This document shows, piece after piece, positions 26,960 to 36,396 of a stretch of 64,000 bases of DNA. Under the pieces are notes generated by a model. That model saw nothing but the letters and a program-made list of their open reading frames with translations, did no database searches and was not told the DNA's origin. Each line of letters begins with the position of its first letter. The first letter of the stretch is position 1. This DNA is from Deltaproteobacteria bacterium (lineage in GTDB: Bacteria > Myxococcota_A > UBA796 > GCA-2862545), in NCBI GenBank assembly GCA_007693595.1, contig REDI01000050.1:62001-126000 (forward strand), in the 5' to 3' direction. The position numbers and the translations under genes are program-made.

Positions 26960-27826
26960 ATGGCCTTGCTCGACGCTAGCTTTCTCGCCAAGCTGGACCG
27001 CCTGCTGCTCTCAAGCCGGCGGCGTCGCGCAGGCGTGCGGGTGGGGGAGCGCCGCAGCGCGCGGCGCGGGATCTCGCAAGAGTTCGCGGATCACAGGCCC
27101 TACGTGCCCGGCGATGACCTGCGCTTCCTCGACTGGCACCTGGTGGCACGCCTCGACACGTTGTGGGTCAAGCTCTTCGAAGAAGAGTCGGATCGGACCG
27201 TTCAGATCCTCATCGACTGCTCCGCGTCCATGGCGGGCGAGAAGCTCTCGTATGCCCGCTCGGTCGCTGCAGCCCTGAGCTGGGTCGCGCTGGGTGGCAG
27301 TGATCGGGTGGCGGTCGCGGGCCTCAACGATGGCCTCGCGAGCTACGCGCCACCGCGGCGTGGTCGTCGCAACGCTCACGGGGTCTTTCAGTCCCTCGAG
27401 GCCATCCACCCTGGCGGTGGGAGCGATCCCGACCGCGCGCTCGCCGCCATGCCCAGGCACCGTGGGGGCGCGATCACTCTGCTGTTCACCGACTTTCTCT
27501 ACCCCGATGGCGAGCATGAGCGCCCGCTACGTCGCCTGTGTGCCGACAGCGCCGAGCTCCACGTCTTTCATATCCTCGCCCCCGCCGAAGCCCGTCCTCC
27601 GCTCCAAGGTGATCTGGAGCTCATCGACGCCGAGACAGGAGAGTCCGTCCCCCTCACCGTCACCCCGCAGCTCCTCCAGCGCTACATGGACCGGCTCATG
27701 ACCTGGTCCGACGACATCGCCCAGTCCTGCAGCCGGCTGGGGGCGACCTATAGCCGCTTGCTCACCGATGCCCCGGTCGAGGACCTGATCCTCTTCGATC
27801 TAAGGCGACGCGGGGTGATCCAGTGA
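26960..27826 (+). CDS. DUF58 protein (VWA-like partner of MoxR-type systems)
   Basis: 288 residues from ATG 26960, with GAGGCGAGGG just before it. The DUF58 core YVPGDDLRFLDWHLVARLDTLWVK is followed by EEESDRTVQILIDCSASM, a DxSxS metal site (MIDAS) of the von Willebrand A fold. DUF58 proteins usually sit beside a MoxR AAA ATPase and BatA/B proteins and are thought to help assemble or activate complexes; no MoxR gene is in the window. It starts 10 bases after the ComEA-like stop, and its stop overlaps the next start by GTGA, opening a seven-gene coupled cluster. Confidence 0.9.
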   Translation: MALLDASFLAKLDRLLLSSRRRRAGVRVGERRSARRGISQEFADHRPYVPGDDLRFLDWHLVARLDTLWVKLFEEESDRTVQILIDCSASMAGEKLSYARSVAAALSWVALGGSDRVAVAGLNDGLASYAPPRRGRRNAHGVFQSLEAIHPGGGSDPDRALAAMPRHRGGAITLLFTDFLYPDGEHERPLRRLCADSAELHVFHILAPAEARPPLQGDLELIDAETGESVPLTVTPQLLQRYMDRLMTWSDDIAQSCSRLGATYSRLLTDAPVEDLILFDLRRRGVIQ

Positions 27827-29667
27827 GCTTCCTCGCTCCCCTCGGCCTGCTCGCCGGCTTGCTCGCGGTGCCGTTGATCGCGTTGTATATTCTAAAGATT
27901 CGTCGAAAGAAGGTGGTTGTGCCTTCGATCCTTCTCTGGCAGGAGCTCGCCCAGAGAGATCGCCTCGCGACACCCTTCGAGCGCTTTCGTCGCAACCTGC
28001 TGCTCTGGATCCAGCTCCTGCTGCTCGCCTTGATCGTGCTGGCCCTGGCGCGCCCGGTGCTGCCGCTCGGCCCGGGCACGGGTGAGGCGGCGGTGATTCT
28101 CGTGGATGTGACCGCCTCGATGGCGGCGACCGATGTGCGGCCCAACCGGCTGGGTCAGGCGGTCTCGCAAGCCGAGCGTATGCTCGACTCGATGTCCTCT
28201 GGCACCGAGGCCGCGCTGGTGGTCGCCGGTCCGCGCACCGAGGTCATCGTCCCCTACACCCAAGAGCTCGGGCGGATCCGGCGCGCCCTTCGGTCCCTTT
28301 CGGCCGTCGAGGCCGAAGGCTCGCTGCGCGAGGGGCTGCAGCTTGGCGTCTCGCTGGCCCGTGCGCGCGACAACGCGGTCGTTCATGTCTTCTCCGACGG
28401 CGGCGGCGCCAGCTTGTCGGACCTCACCTTTGGCTCCACGCCGGTCCGCTACCACCGGATCGGCCAGGCTACGGGGAACGCGGGCATCGTCGCCCTCGAT
28501 CTTCGCTCCTCTCCCTCTCAAGCGGCGGGGCGGCAGCTCTTCGTGACCGCCCAGCGCTTCGGTGGACCTGTCGAAGCCACGGTGAGCGTCTTTCTCGACG
28601 AAGAGCTGCTCGGACTGCGCAACGCGACCTTGGCCGACGACCCGGTCTCGCTGGTTTTCGATCTGCCGAGCGGCGCCTCCGGGGTGGTTCGCGCCGAGCT
28701 GAGCGCCGACGATGATCACCTCCCTATCGACAACGTCGCCTGGGCTTTGGTCGAGCCTGAGCGACGGCGGCGGGTGCTGGCGGTGGGCACCGATCCCTTC
28801 ACCACCCACGCTCTGTCGGTCGATCGGCGGGTCGCGCTCACCGTCCGCGAGCCAGGCGAGGTCACCGACGCGCTCCTTCGGATGTCCGACGCGGTCTTTC
28901 TGGGCACGCCCATCGACCTCGATCTCGATGGCGTCAACGTCGCCTTCCTCGGTCCACAGACCGGCGGCCCCGTTCACTTCGCCGATCCTCTCCCGCGTCC
29001 CGAGGTCATCTCGTGGCGTCGGACCCACCCCGTCCTTCGTCTGCTCTCCCTCGAGATGGTCCAGATCTCCGAGCTCCACCCCACCCTCGACGCCATGGGG
29101 CTCGAGCCGCTGGTCAGCACGTCGGCGGGCCCCCTGCTGCTGGGGGGGGAACGCACGGGCGCACGAATCCTCCAGCTCTCGGTGCGGCCGGTCCGCAGCG
29201 ATCTTCCGCTCCGGGTCGCGTGGCCGGTCCTGCTCTTCAACGCGGTAGGCTGGCTCACCGAGAACGCCGCAGGGGCGGCCCACGGCCATGTCATCACCAC
29301 GGGCAAGCCCTGGTCCATACGTACCGATGTGGAGCCATCTGCCCTCGAAGTTCTCGGCCCCGATGGCGAGCCGCGTCCCTTCCACCTGAGCGAGCGGCTG
29401 CTTCGGGTGCAAGATACCCTCGATCAGGGGATCTACCGCGTTCGGCTGGGGGGCCGCCGCCTCGCCTTCGCCGCCAACCTGCTCTCTCCCGTCGAGTCCG
29501 ACATCGCCCCCCGACGGTCGCTGGAGCTAGGCGCGTCCGCTACCCCCGAAGGTGAGCGACAAGCCTCTATCTCGGGCGGTCAAGAGGTCTGGCGTTGGCT
29601 CCTCATGGGTGCGCTGCTGATCCTGGTGGCGGAGTGGGTCGTCTGGGCTCAGCGAGGTAGGCTTTGA
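27823..29667 (+). CDS. BatA-like membrane protein with VWA domain
   Basis: 614 residues. The N-terminus (FLAPLGLLAGLLAVPLIALY, then an LKIRRKK stretch and a second helix at 60-78) is the aerotolerance-type BatA N-terminal domain. A VWA domain follows, with the metal site VDVTASMA (residues about 92-99), in a DxTxS form. Then comes a long extracytoplasmic region and a C-terminal membrane helix (about 588-607). The topology is three helices with the VWA in between. Function is unknown beyond the family; it is coupled to the genes on both sides (overlaps of 4 and 1 bases). Confidence 0.88.
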   Translation: MSFLAPLGLLAGLLAVPLIALYILKIRRKKVVVPSILLWQELAQRDRLATPFERFRRNLLLWIQLLLLALIVLALARPVLPLGPGTGEAAVILVDVTASMAATDVRPNRLGQAVSQAERMLDSMSSGTEAALVVAGPRTEVIVPYTQELGRIRRALRSLSAVEAEGSLREGLQLGVSLARARDNAVVHVFSDGGGASLSDLTFGSTPVRYHRIGQATGNAGIVALDLRSSPSQAAGRQLFVTAQRFGGPVEATVSVFLDEELLGLRNATLADDPVSLVFDLPSGASGVVRAELSADDDHLPIDNVAWALVEPERRRRVLAVGTDPFTTHALSVDRRVALTVREPGEVTDALLRMSDAVFLGTPIDLDLDGVNVAFLGPQTGGPVHFADPLPRPEVISWRRTHPVLRLLSLEMVQISELHPTLDAMGLEPLVSTSAGPLLLGGERTGARILQLSVRPVRSDLPLRVAWPVLLFNAVGWLTENAAGAAHGHVITTGKPWSIRTDVEPSALEVLGPDGEPRPFHLSERLLRVQDTLDQGIYRVRLGGRRLAFAANLLSPVESDIAPRRSLELGASATPEGERQASISGGQEVWRWLLMGALLILVAEWVVWAQRGRL

Positions 29668-32480
29668 TGGGACTCACGCTGGATCAGCCTCTCTGGCTGC
29701 TGGGGCTGCTGCTGTTGATCCCCATGGGGCTGCTCTTGCTTCGGGCGCGGATCAGCCCTGTGCGCCGGCTGGCGGCCTTCAGCCTTCGCGGACTGCTGCT
29801 CGCGGCCATGCTGCTCGCGCTCGCAGGACTGAACTGGGAGCGCACCGTCCAAGCGCTGGGCGTGATCTTTGTCCTCGACGCCTCGGACTCTGTCGGAACG
29901 GATGGGCGGGAGCGCGGCCTGTCCTTCATCGCCGAGGCCCTGCGTCATCAAGGCCCCGACGATCAGGCGGGGGTGGTGGTCTTCGGCGCGACCGCCATGG
30001 TCGAGGCCAGCCCTCAGCTCGATCTTCGGGTGCCGCGCATCGAGTCTCGCCCTTCGCCTCACCAGACCGACATCGCGGCGGGGATCCGCCTGGGCAACGC
30101 GATCCTGCCAGCGGATCGCTCCCGTCGGATGGTGGTGATCTCCGATGGCGAGCAGACTCGCGGCGATGCCCTCGCCCAGGCCATGCTCACGGCAGGCGAC
30201 GATCTGGAGCTGGGTGTCGTCACCCTGGAGCGTGAGCGGGGCCCCGAGGTCCTGGTCGAGGAGGTCCTCGCACCCTCCAGAGTCGATGAGCGGGCTCCCT
30301 ACGATCTGCGCGTGGTGAGCCGAGCCAATCACCCGACCCCAGCGACCCTGCGTCTCTACCGCAACGAGGAGCTCGTCGAAGAGCACACGATCCAGGTCCC
30401 CGGCGATCGGGCCTCGATCACTCGGCTGCCTCAGCTGGGCGGCTTCCCTGGGCTCCACCGCTACCGCGCGGTCGTCGAGCCCCTCGACCCCTCCCACGAC
30501 ACCGTCCCTCAGAACAACGAGGCTTTCGCGACGGTTCAGGTACGGGGTCAGCCGCGCGTCCTGATCGTCGATCGCGAGCCCAAGGCCGCTCAGCAGCTCG
30601 CGACCGCCATGCGCGGCCGACACCTAGGGGTCGACGTCATCGCCCCCTCCCAGCTCCCACCCTCCCTCACGGGAATGCGCGAGTGGTCCGCGATCATCCT
30701 CTCGAATGTGCCCGCGTATGACCTGAGCGATCCCCAGCTCGAAGCCCTCGAAGCTTATGTGCGCGACCTGGGGCGGGGCCTCGCGATGCTCGGGGGCGAT
30801 CGCAGCTTCGGCGTCGGGGGCTACTTCGGTACGCCCGTCGAGCGAGCACTGCCTGTCGACATGGACATCCAGGACAAGACCATGATCCCCACGCTGGGCA
30901 TGGTGCTCGCGATCGACAAGTCCTGCTCGATGGGTGGTGGGGCCGGCAGCAAGCTCGGCATGGCCATCGAGGCCTCGGTGCTCACCATCGACCTGCTCAA
31001 CCCTCGCGACCAGTTCGGACTGGTCGCCTTCGATCATGCGTCGAGCTGGCTCGTTCCCCTCGATACGGTCGGCGACGGCCAAGAGCAGCGCCGCTTGGTG
31101 CAGACGCTTCGGACCGGCGGGGGAACCGACATCTACCCCGCCTTGCAGATGGCGATCAACGCCCTCGATGACTCGAATGTCGCGCTGAAGCACGTCGTGC
31201 TGCTCTCCGACGGCATCACCTCATCCGCCGGCTTCAAAGAGCTTCTCGAGGGGGGGGTTCAGCGCAACATCACCACGACCTCGCTCGCCTTTGGCTCGGA
31301 CGCCGATCGCGCCACCATGCAAGACCTCGCCACCTGGGGTGGGGGTGACTACTACCTGGTGACCGATCCGCAGGCGATCCCCGCGATCTTCACCCGCGAG
31401 ACCCTCCTCGCTTCCGGGGGATTCCTCCAGGAAGAGCCCTTTCAACCGAAGATGGTGGCCCGCTCCGACGTGCTCGTAGGCCTCGAACAACAGGACTTTC
31501 CCACCCTCTTTGGCTACGTCCGGACCCAGCCCAAGCGTCGGGTGGTGATGCCTCTGGTCGTCCCTCCGTCGTCCGACGATGCCTCGCCCTCCCCCTTGCT
31601 GGTCCATGGGCGCTACGGCTTGGGTCGCTCCCTCGCTTTTACGTCCGACGCGACGACTCGCTGGTCAAGGAGCTGGGTCGGCACCCCGAGCTACACGCGC
31701 TTGTGGAGTCAGGTCGGGCGATGGTTGTCCGCCGATGCCGAGGGCGAGTCGCTCACCGCGGCGGCCGAGATCCGTGAGGGTGAGATCACGGTCACGGTCG
31801 ACGCCTTCGATGAGGCGGGCCAGTTCCTTAACTTCCTCGAGGGTGAGGCTCGGGTCATCGCCCCCGACATGTCCCGCGCCGTGCTGGAGCTCAGCCAGGT
31901 GGGGCCCGGTCGCTATCGTGCGAGCGCTGTCGCGGACCAAGACGGGGGCTGGCTGGTCAGCGTCGAGCTTCGTCAGGGCGAGCGTCGTGTCGGCTACACG
32001 GTCACCGAGGCGGTCCAGCCTTGGTCACCCGAGTACCGGATCGGACAGTCCGGCCAGACCCTCATGGCGGATCTTGCGCAGATCGGCGGTGCGGGCGAGA
32101 TAACGGACCCGGCCTCCGTCTTCTCTCCGAGCCACGAGCCCAGGCGGGTGCCGGTACCCCTCTGGCCCTTCCTCGTCGCCCTCGCGGCGGTCTTGCTCCT
32201 CGCCGATGTAGCGAGCCGCCGGCTGGCCTTCCGGTGGGCTCGCGAAGGTCAGGGTCAGATGCTCGTCTCAGACGCGGCCGTGCCGCTTCATCGCACCGGG
32301 GTCCGCACCGCCACCGCGCGGGTCGAGCCCGCCCCAACCCGTGCTCAGCCCGTGTCTGCGCCCGAGGTCGTCACCCCACCCAAGCCCAAGCCCAAGCCCC
32401 CGGCGGGCTCCTACGCCAGCCGGCTCCTCGCGGCCCGCCAGCGCGCGGGCCTGCGCGACGACAAGCAGGACGATCCATGA
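29667..32480 (+). CDS. Large membrane protein with two VWA domains and a GATase1-like region
   Basis: 937 residues from ATG 29667 (GAGGTAGG upstream), overlapping the preceding stop by one base. Order: two membrane helices (about 7-26, 32-52), VWA-1 with metal site LDASDSVG (about 70), an Ig-like stretch, a class I glutamine-amidotransferase-like fold (about 297-400: RVLIVDREP to AMLGGDRSFGVGG) lacking a recognisable catalytic Cys triad, VWA-2 with IDKSCSMGGG (about 412), and a C-terminal helix (about 830-850) with a Pro-Lys tail. Proteins of this architecture lie in DUF58/BatA clusters, notably in Planctomycetes and Myxococcota-like genomes. No role is established. Confidence 0.86.
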   Translation: MGLTLDQPLWLLGLLLLIPMGLLLLRARISPVRRLAAFSLRGLLLAAMLLALAGLNWERTVQALGVIFVLDASDSVGTDGRERGLSFIAEALRHQGPDDQAGVVVFGATAMVEASPQLDLRVPRIESRPSPHQTDIAAGIRLGNAILPADRSRRMVVISDGEQTRGDALAQAMLTAGDDLELGVVTLERERGPEVLVEEVLAPSRVDERAPYDLRVVSRANHPTPATLRLYRNEELVEEHTIQVPGDRASITRLPQLGGFPGLHRYRAVVEPLDPSHDTVPQNNEAFATVQVRGQPRVLIVDREPKAAQQLATAMRGRHLGVDVIAPSQLPPSLTGMREWSAIILSNVPAYDLSDPQLEALEAYVRDLGRGLAMLGGDRSFGVGGYFGTPVERALPVDMDIQDKTMIPTLGMVLAIDKSCSMGGGAGSKLGMAIEASVLTIDLLNPRDQFGLVAFDHASSWLVPLDTVGDGQEQRRLVQTLRTGGGTDIYPALQMAINALDDSNVALKHVVLLSDGITSSAGFKELLEGGVQRNITTTSLAFGSDADRATMQDLATWGGGDYYLVTDPQAIPAIFTRETLLASGGFLQEEPFQPKMVARSDVLVGLEQQDFPTLFGYVRTQPKRRVVMPLVVPPSSDDASPSPLLVHGRYGLGRSLAFTSDATTRWSRSWVGTPSYTRLWSQVGRWLSADAEGESLTAAAEIREGEITVTVDAFDEAGQFLNFLEGEARVIAPDMSRAVLELSQVGPGRYRASAVADQDGGWLVSVELRQGERRVGYTVTEAVQPWSPEYRIGQSGQTLMADLAQIGGAGEITDPASVFSPSHEPRRVPVPLWPFLVALAAVLLLADVASRRLAFRWAREGQGQMLVSDAAVPLHRTGVRTATARVEPAPTRAQPVSAPEVVTPPKPKPKPPAGSYASRLLAARQRAGLRDDKQDDP

Positions 32481-34309
32481 TCTCCCAAGCGCGAAATACT
32501 GCTGTGGTTTGGCGCGAGACGACGCGGTCGGCGCGCCGCTGGCAGACCTACGCCGCGCGATCGGGCTTCTCGGCCCTCTTGCTCGGCGTGCTGGTCTTCG
32601 GGATCTGGTCCATGACCTTCGTGGCCTCCCAAGACCTGCTCGACAACGACAACGCGCCCCTGATGGGAAGGGCGCTCTTCATTACCTTCACCGTCATCCA
32701 GATGCTCATCGGCCTCCTAATGGCGCCGGTCGTCACCGCGAAAGCCGTCATCGAGGAGCGGATCGAAGGCACCTTGGATCTTATGGTTCTGACGCCGCTG
32801 TCCGGACGGCAGCTCCTCACGGGCAAGGTGGCGGCTCGGCTGCTTTGGCTGGGCACCATCGTGCTCGGCTCGCTGCCCTTGCTCGCGCTCGCAGTCACCC
32901 TCGGAGGCGTCGCGGTCACCGAGGTCGTCCTGGCCACCCTTGGCAACGCGGTCAGCCTGGTGGTCATGGGTGCGCTCGGCGCCTTCTTCGGGCTATTTAC
33001 CCGCAGCCCCATGCTCGCGCTGCTCGCGTCGGCAGGGTGGGCTTTCCTGGCTTTTCTTCTTCTTCCTGCCGGATTCGCCCTGCTCGTCGGCGACACCTCC
33101 GCCATGGCCCACATCTCTCCGTTCTTCGCCTCGGCGGGCACCTGGTCGGGACTGCTCCTCTCGGTGACCTGGATCCCCACGGTCGTGCTGATCTGGGTCC
33201 TCGCGGGTCGCCTCTTCGAGCTCTCGGCTGCTCGAGCGTCGCTCCACCGCTACTTTGAAGGGAAGGTGTGGTTCGCGGGGCCGGCGGCGGTCGCGGGAGC
33301 CCTCTTCGTGGTCTCCTGCTTTGCTCTCTTGCCTTTTGGGGTCGCCGTGTCCTGGATCAGTGTGGTCTCGACCGGGCTGCGCTGGAGTCTGGTGTGGTGG
33401 CTCGGTTGGGCTGTCTGCTTCGGTTGGACCCAGCTCTTGGTGCTCTTGTGCACCTGGGCCTACCTGCGGCTGGGCATGGACCTGGTCGACGCCGTCGAAG
33501 GCATGCTGACGGGCCTGGGCCGGAGCAGGGGAGCCTGGCGTAAGCAACGAGGCACAAAGATCTGGAGCAACCCCGTCGCCTGGCGCGAGAGCCAGATCAG
33601 CGGGTGGGGTCGGGGCGCTCTGCCCCTGCTCGTGATCTGGACCGTCGTCGCGTTCACCATCCTTCAGACCGGCCTGTGGATCATTCCGGGCGGTGTGCTC
33701 GGGATCGGGCTGGTCAATACCGTCCTGGCGCTCTTGCTGACCCTCTGGTCTTCGGTCGGATCCATCGAACAGGAGCGAAAGGGGCGCAGCCTCGACATGC
33801 TGAGGGTCTCGACCCTCAGCGATAGGCGGATCATCGTAGGCAAGCTCATGGGGATCGGCGCACCGACCCTGCCCTTGATCGCGATCTCCTGCCTGCTGCT
33901 GATCATCGGCCTTCCCCACGCGGGGCTCTTGTCGATCGCCGATCGACCCACGTTGATCCTCGAGCTCGTCGCGCGAGGGGTGTTGTCGTCGATCTGGCTC
34001 GTTGTGTTTTGGGGGGTCGTCGCCTTGGGGGGCATGGCGCTGGCGCTGCGGTTGCGCAACCCGTCCACCGCCTACATGGTGTGGGGGGGCACCCTCTTCG
34101 CCTACCTCATGATTCCGACCTTTCTCGCCTGGACGCTGAGCGCCTTGTCGTTCTGGCTGACCCTCCCGTTTCGGATCCTGGTCCCCCCTCTGGTCTCGGG
34201 GAGTCCGATGGTAGAGCACCTCGTCGGAACCGCGCTCTTGCTCAGCCTCGCGATCGGGCTCTACCTTCACCTTGTCCGCAACCTGCGCGCGTCCAAGGAG
34301 CATCCATGA
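32477..34309 (+). CDS. ABC-2 type permease, first of two
   Basis: 610 residues with about twelve hydrophobic segments in two halves. The motif EERIEGTLDLMVLTPLSGRQLLTGK after the second helix is the coupling signature of ABC-2 exporters, and EQERKGRSLDMLRVSTLSDRRIIVGK repeats it in the second half, so the protein is an internal duplication of a six-helix permease. It starts inside the previous gene (ATGA). The ATPase of the system is two genes downstream. The transported substrate is unknown. Confidence 0.88.
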   Translation: MISQARNTAVVWRETTRSARRWQTYAARSGFSALLLGVLVFGIWSMTFVASQDLLDNDNAPLMGRALFITFTVIQMLIGLLMAPVVTAKAVIEERIEGTLDLMVLTPLSGRQLLTGKVAARLLWLGTIVLGSLPLLALAVTLGGVAVTEVVLATLGNAVSLVVMGALGAFFGLFTRSPMLALLASAGWAFLAFLLLPAGFALLVGDTSAMAHISPFFASAGTWSGLLLSVTWIPTVVLIWVLAGRLFELSAARASLHRYFEGKVWFAGPAAVAGALFVVSCFALLPFGVAVSWISVVSTGLRWSLVWWLGWAVCFGWTQLLVLLCTWAYLRLGMDLVDAVEGMLTGLGRSRGAWRKQRGTKIWSNPVAWRESQISGWGRGALPLLVIWTVVAFTILQTGLWIIPGGVLGIGLVNTVLALLLTLWSSVGSIEQERKGRSLDMLRVSTLSDRRIIVGKLMGIGAPTLPLIAISCLLLIIGLPHAGLLSIADRPTLILELVARGVLSSIWLVVFWGVVALGGMALALRLRNPSTAYMVWGGTLFAYLMIPTFLAWTLSALSFWLTLPFRILVPPLVSGSPMVEHLVGTALLLSLAIGLYLHLVRNLRASKEHP

Positions 34310-36396
34310 AGTCTCTGCTGCTGGCACTCTTCATGGCGCTGCTCGTGGGCGTCGGCTGGGCTCAAGACGCCGAGCCCGAGCCCGAACAGCCTCCTGCTGT
34401 CAGCGGAGGGCCCAGCTCCGTCTTCGGCACGCTGACCGATCCCCTTGTGCGCATGTCCGTGCGACCCCTGGCGGGGGGGCACTTTCGACCCGGGGAGTGG
34501 ACAGGCCTCATCGTGCGGCTCGAGAACCTTGGCGATGATCTTCAAGGCGAGATCGCGACCGAGATCTCGGGCCAGGACTTCCACAGTATCGGGGTTAGAC
34601 GAACGGTGGAGCTTCCGGCCGGCTCTCGTCGTGAGTTGGTCCTTCCGATCAAGGGCCCGACCCGAGTCGACAGGCTCCGCGTGGACTTTCGCGCGGGTCG
34701 ACGCAGCACCTACGCCGAGGCTCGCATGCGGCCCATCGGCACCTCGGACCTCCTCATCGGGGTCATCGGCGAGGATCTGGCGGGCGTGAACGGGCTCCAC
34801 GAGGTCGATCGGATGGCCTCTCGTCTGCCTCCCGGTCGTGGAAACATCTACGATGCAAGTCGCGATCGCGGTGTTCGAAGTGGGCTCCTTCCCGTCTCGT
34901 CGCTGCCCGAGCACCCCCAGCTCTTCGAGCCTTTCAACTGGTTGGTCTGGCTCGATGCCGACCCTTCCTCGCTCACCCCCGCCCAGGCCGAGGCCTTGCA
35001 CAGCTACATCGCCTCGGGGGGCCACCTTGTGCTCACCGTGACGGAGCGCTGGCGTCAGGTGGGTCAAGGGCCGCTTCAAGATCTGCTCCCCGTCGATCTC
35101 ACCGGCGTGCGGTCTAGCGAGGCCTCAAGCGAGCTGGCTGACGCGTTGCGGTTCGCGTCTCCCATCGACTCTCCTCAGCCCCAAGCGATCGCTCGGCTCC
35201 GGTCTCAGCCCGGGCGCGAGGCGGAGTCTCTGCTCGAGGTGAGCGGCGATCCGGTCTGGGCGGCGGGCACCTATGGGCGTGGCACTGTCCACGTGCTCAC
35301 CGTCGATCCTCGGCCCATGATCCGCGTCAGCGACACGGTCGCGGAGTCCTTCTGGCGCCAGATCCTCTACCTCCCAGCGCCCGGCTCAGGGACCCTGGCT
35401 CATCCTCTGGACCGCGAAAGCGCACTTCTGGTCCCCTTGGTCGGCAGCCTAGGCGACGAGTCCACCGAGTTCGGGGAGCAGCTCTCACCCGACGACACCG
35501 AGGTCATGAACGAGGTGCTGCGTAACATCCCGGGGGTCCAGCCGATCCCCCTGTCGTGGCTTGTGGCCTTCGCTGCGGTCTACCTGCTGCTCATCGGGCC
35601 GGTCGACTTCCTGGTCCTGCGATGGCTCCGGCGCGAGGTCCTCACCTGGATCACCTTCCCGGTCACCATCCTGGTTTTTAGCGCGTTGGCCCTGGCGGGC
35701 ACCACCTACGTCAAGGGGACCCAGACCGTGCTCACCCGCTACGAGCTGGTCGAGATCATCCCGGGCACGCCCTACTGGCACGGCTCCTCGATGTATGGTT
35801 TTTGGGCCACGCAGCGGGTGCGGCTGAGCCTCGAGAGCGGCGTGGACTCGGGGCTGGCGGAGCCCCTCGAGGGTCATGGGCTCAGCGCTCAGCTCGATCT
35901 CGTCTACAGCGCCTCGTCGAGCGCGGCCCAACTCACCGCCCAGACCTGGGCGCTGGCCTTCGCCCGAACCTCCTTCGCCGCCAAGCGACCTGGCGACCTG
36001 AGCGTCTCGCGCGACGCCGACGGGTCCTATGTGGTGCGCAACACGCTCCCTTACGATCTGGAGCGGGTCATGTTCTGCGGTTCTGGCATGAGCACTCTCG
36101 ACATCGGCGGGCTCAAGTCGGGTGCCGAGATTCGGTTTCGACCCGAGCGTGCCACCGAGCGGACATTCGATCCCAAGTCCGAGACTGCGTCCTGGGTGCT
36201 GAGCATGGGCTGCCACCATCGGCCGGCCCGGTGGCGTCCTCTGACCCACCTCGTCGTCGGTTCGGTGGTGGCTGAGCTCCCCGCGCCGGCCGAGCCCAGT
36301 GTGCTTCACGGCATGGACCCGCAGAGGCGATCCTTCTCGGTCCTGCGTCGTCCCGTCTACGACCACGAACTCTCTGCCCCAGGGGCTACGCCATGA
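34306..36396 (+). CDS. Exported, membrane-anchored protein of the VWA/ABC cluster
   Basis: 696 residues. It has a signal peptide (MKSLLLALFMALLVGVGWAQ), a beta-sandwich stretch (about 40-145), a Rossmann-like region (LIGVIGED, then YIASGGHLVLTV, about 148-250) that resembles a glutamine-amidotransferase-like fold, two membrane helices (about 413-465) and a C-terminal extracytoplasmic domain. ATG 34306 has AAGGAG 5 bases before and overlaps the permease stop. The plan recalls GldG-type partners of ABC exporters, but I see no clear signature of that family. It probably couples the exporter to the VWA proteins on the outer face. Confidence 0.8.
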   Translation: MKSLLLALFMALLVGVGWAQDAEPEPEQPPAVSGGPSSVFGTLTDPLVRMSVRPLAGGHFRPGEWTGLIVRLENLGDDLQGEIATEISGQDFHSIGVRRTVELPAGSRRELVLPIKGPTRVDRLRVDFRAGRRSTYAEARMRPIGTSDLLIGVIGEDLAGVNGLHEVDRMASRLPPGRGNIYDASRDRGVRSGLLPVSSLPEHPQLFEPFNWLVWLDADPSSLTPAQAEALHSYIASGGHLVLTVTERWRQVGQGPLQDLLPVDLTGVRSSEASSELADALRFASPIDSPQPQAIARLRSQPGREAESLLEVSGDPVWAAGTYGRGTVHVLTVDPRPMIRVSDTVAESFWRQILYLPAPGSGTLAHPLDRESALLVPLVGSLGDESTEFGEQLSPDDTEVMNEVLRNIPGVQPIPLSWLVAFAAVYLLLIGPVDFLVLRWLRREVLTWITFPVTILVFSALALAGTTYVKGTQTVLTRYELVEIIPGTPYWHGSSMYGFWATQRVRLSLESGVDSGLAEPLEGHGLSAQLDLVYSASSSAAQLTAQTWALAFARTSFAAKRPGDLSVSRDADGSYVVRNTLPYDLERVMFCGSGMSTLDIGGLKSGAEIRFRPERATERTFDPKSETASWVLSMGCHHRPARWRPLTHLVVGSVVAELPAPAEPSVLHGMDPQRRSFSVLRRPVYDHELSAPGATP

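Noticed and set aside
27892-29412. 506-codon open frame antisense to the BatA-like gene
   Set aside because: Low-complexity Gln/Arg/Gly composition, no start signal, no recognisable domain.
32993-34327. 444-codon open frame antisense to the first ABC permease
   Set aside because: Extremely Arg/Glu/Asp/Gln-rich and lacking hydrophobic cores; the sense frame is a permease.
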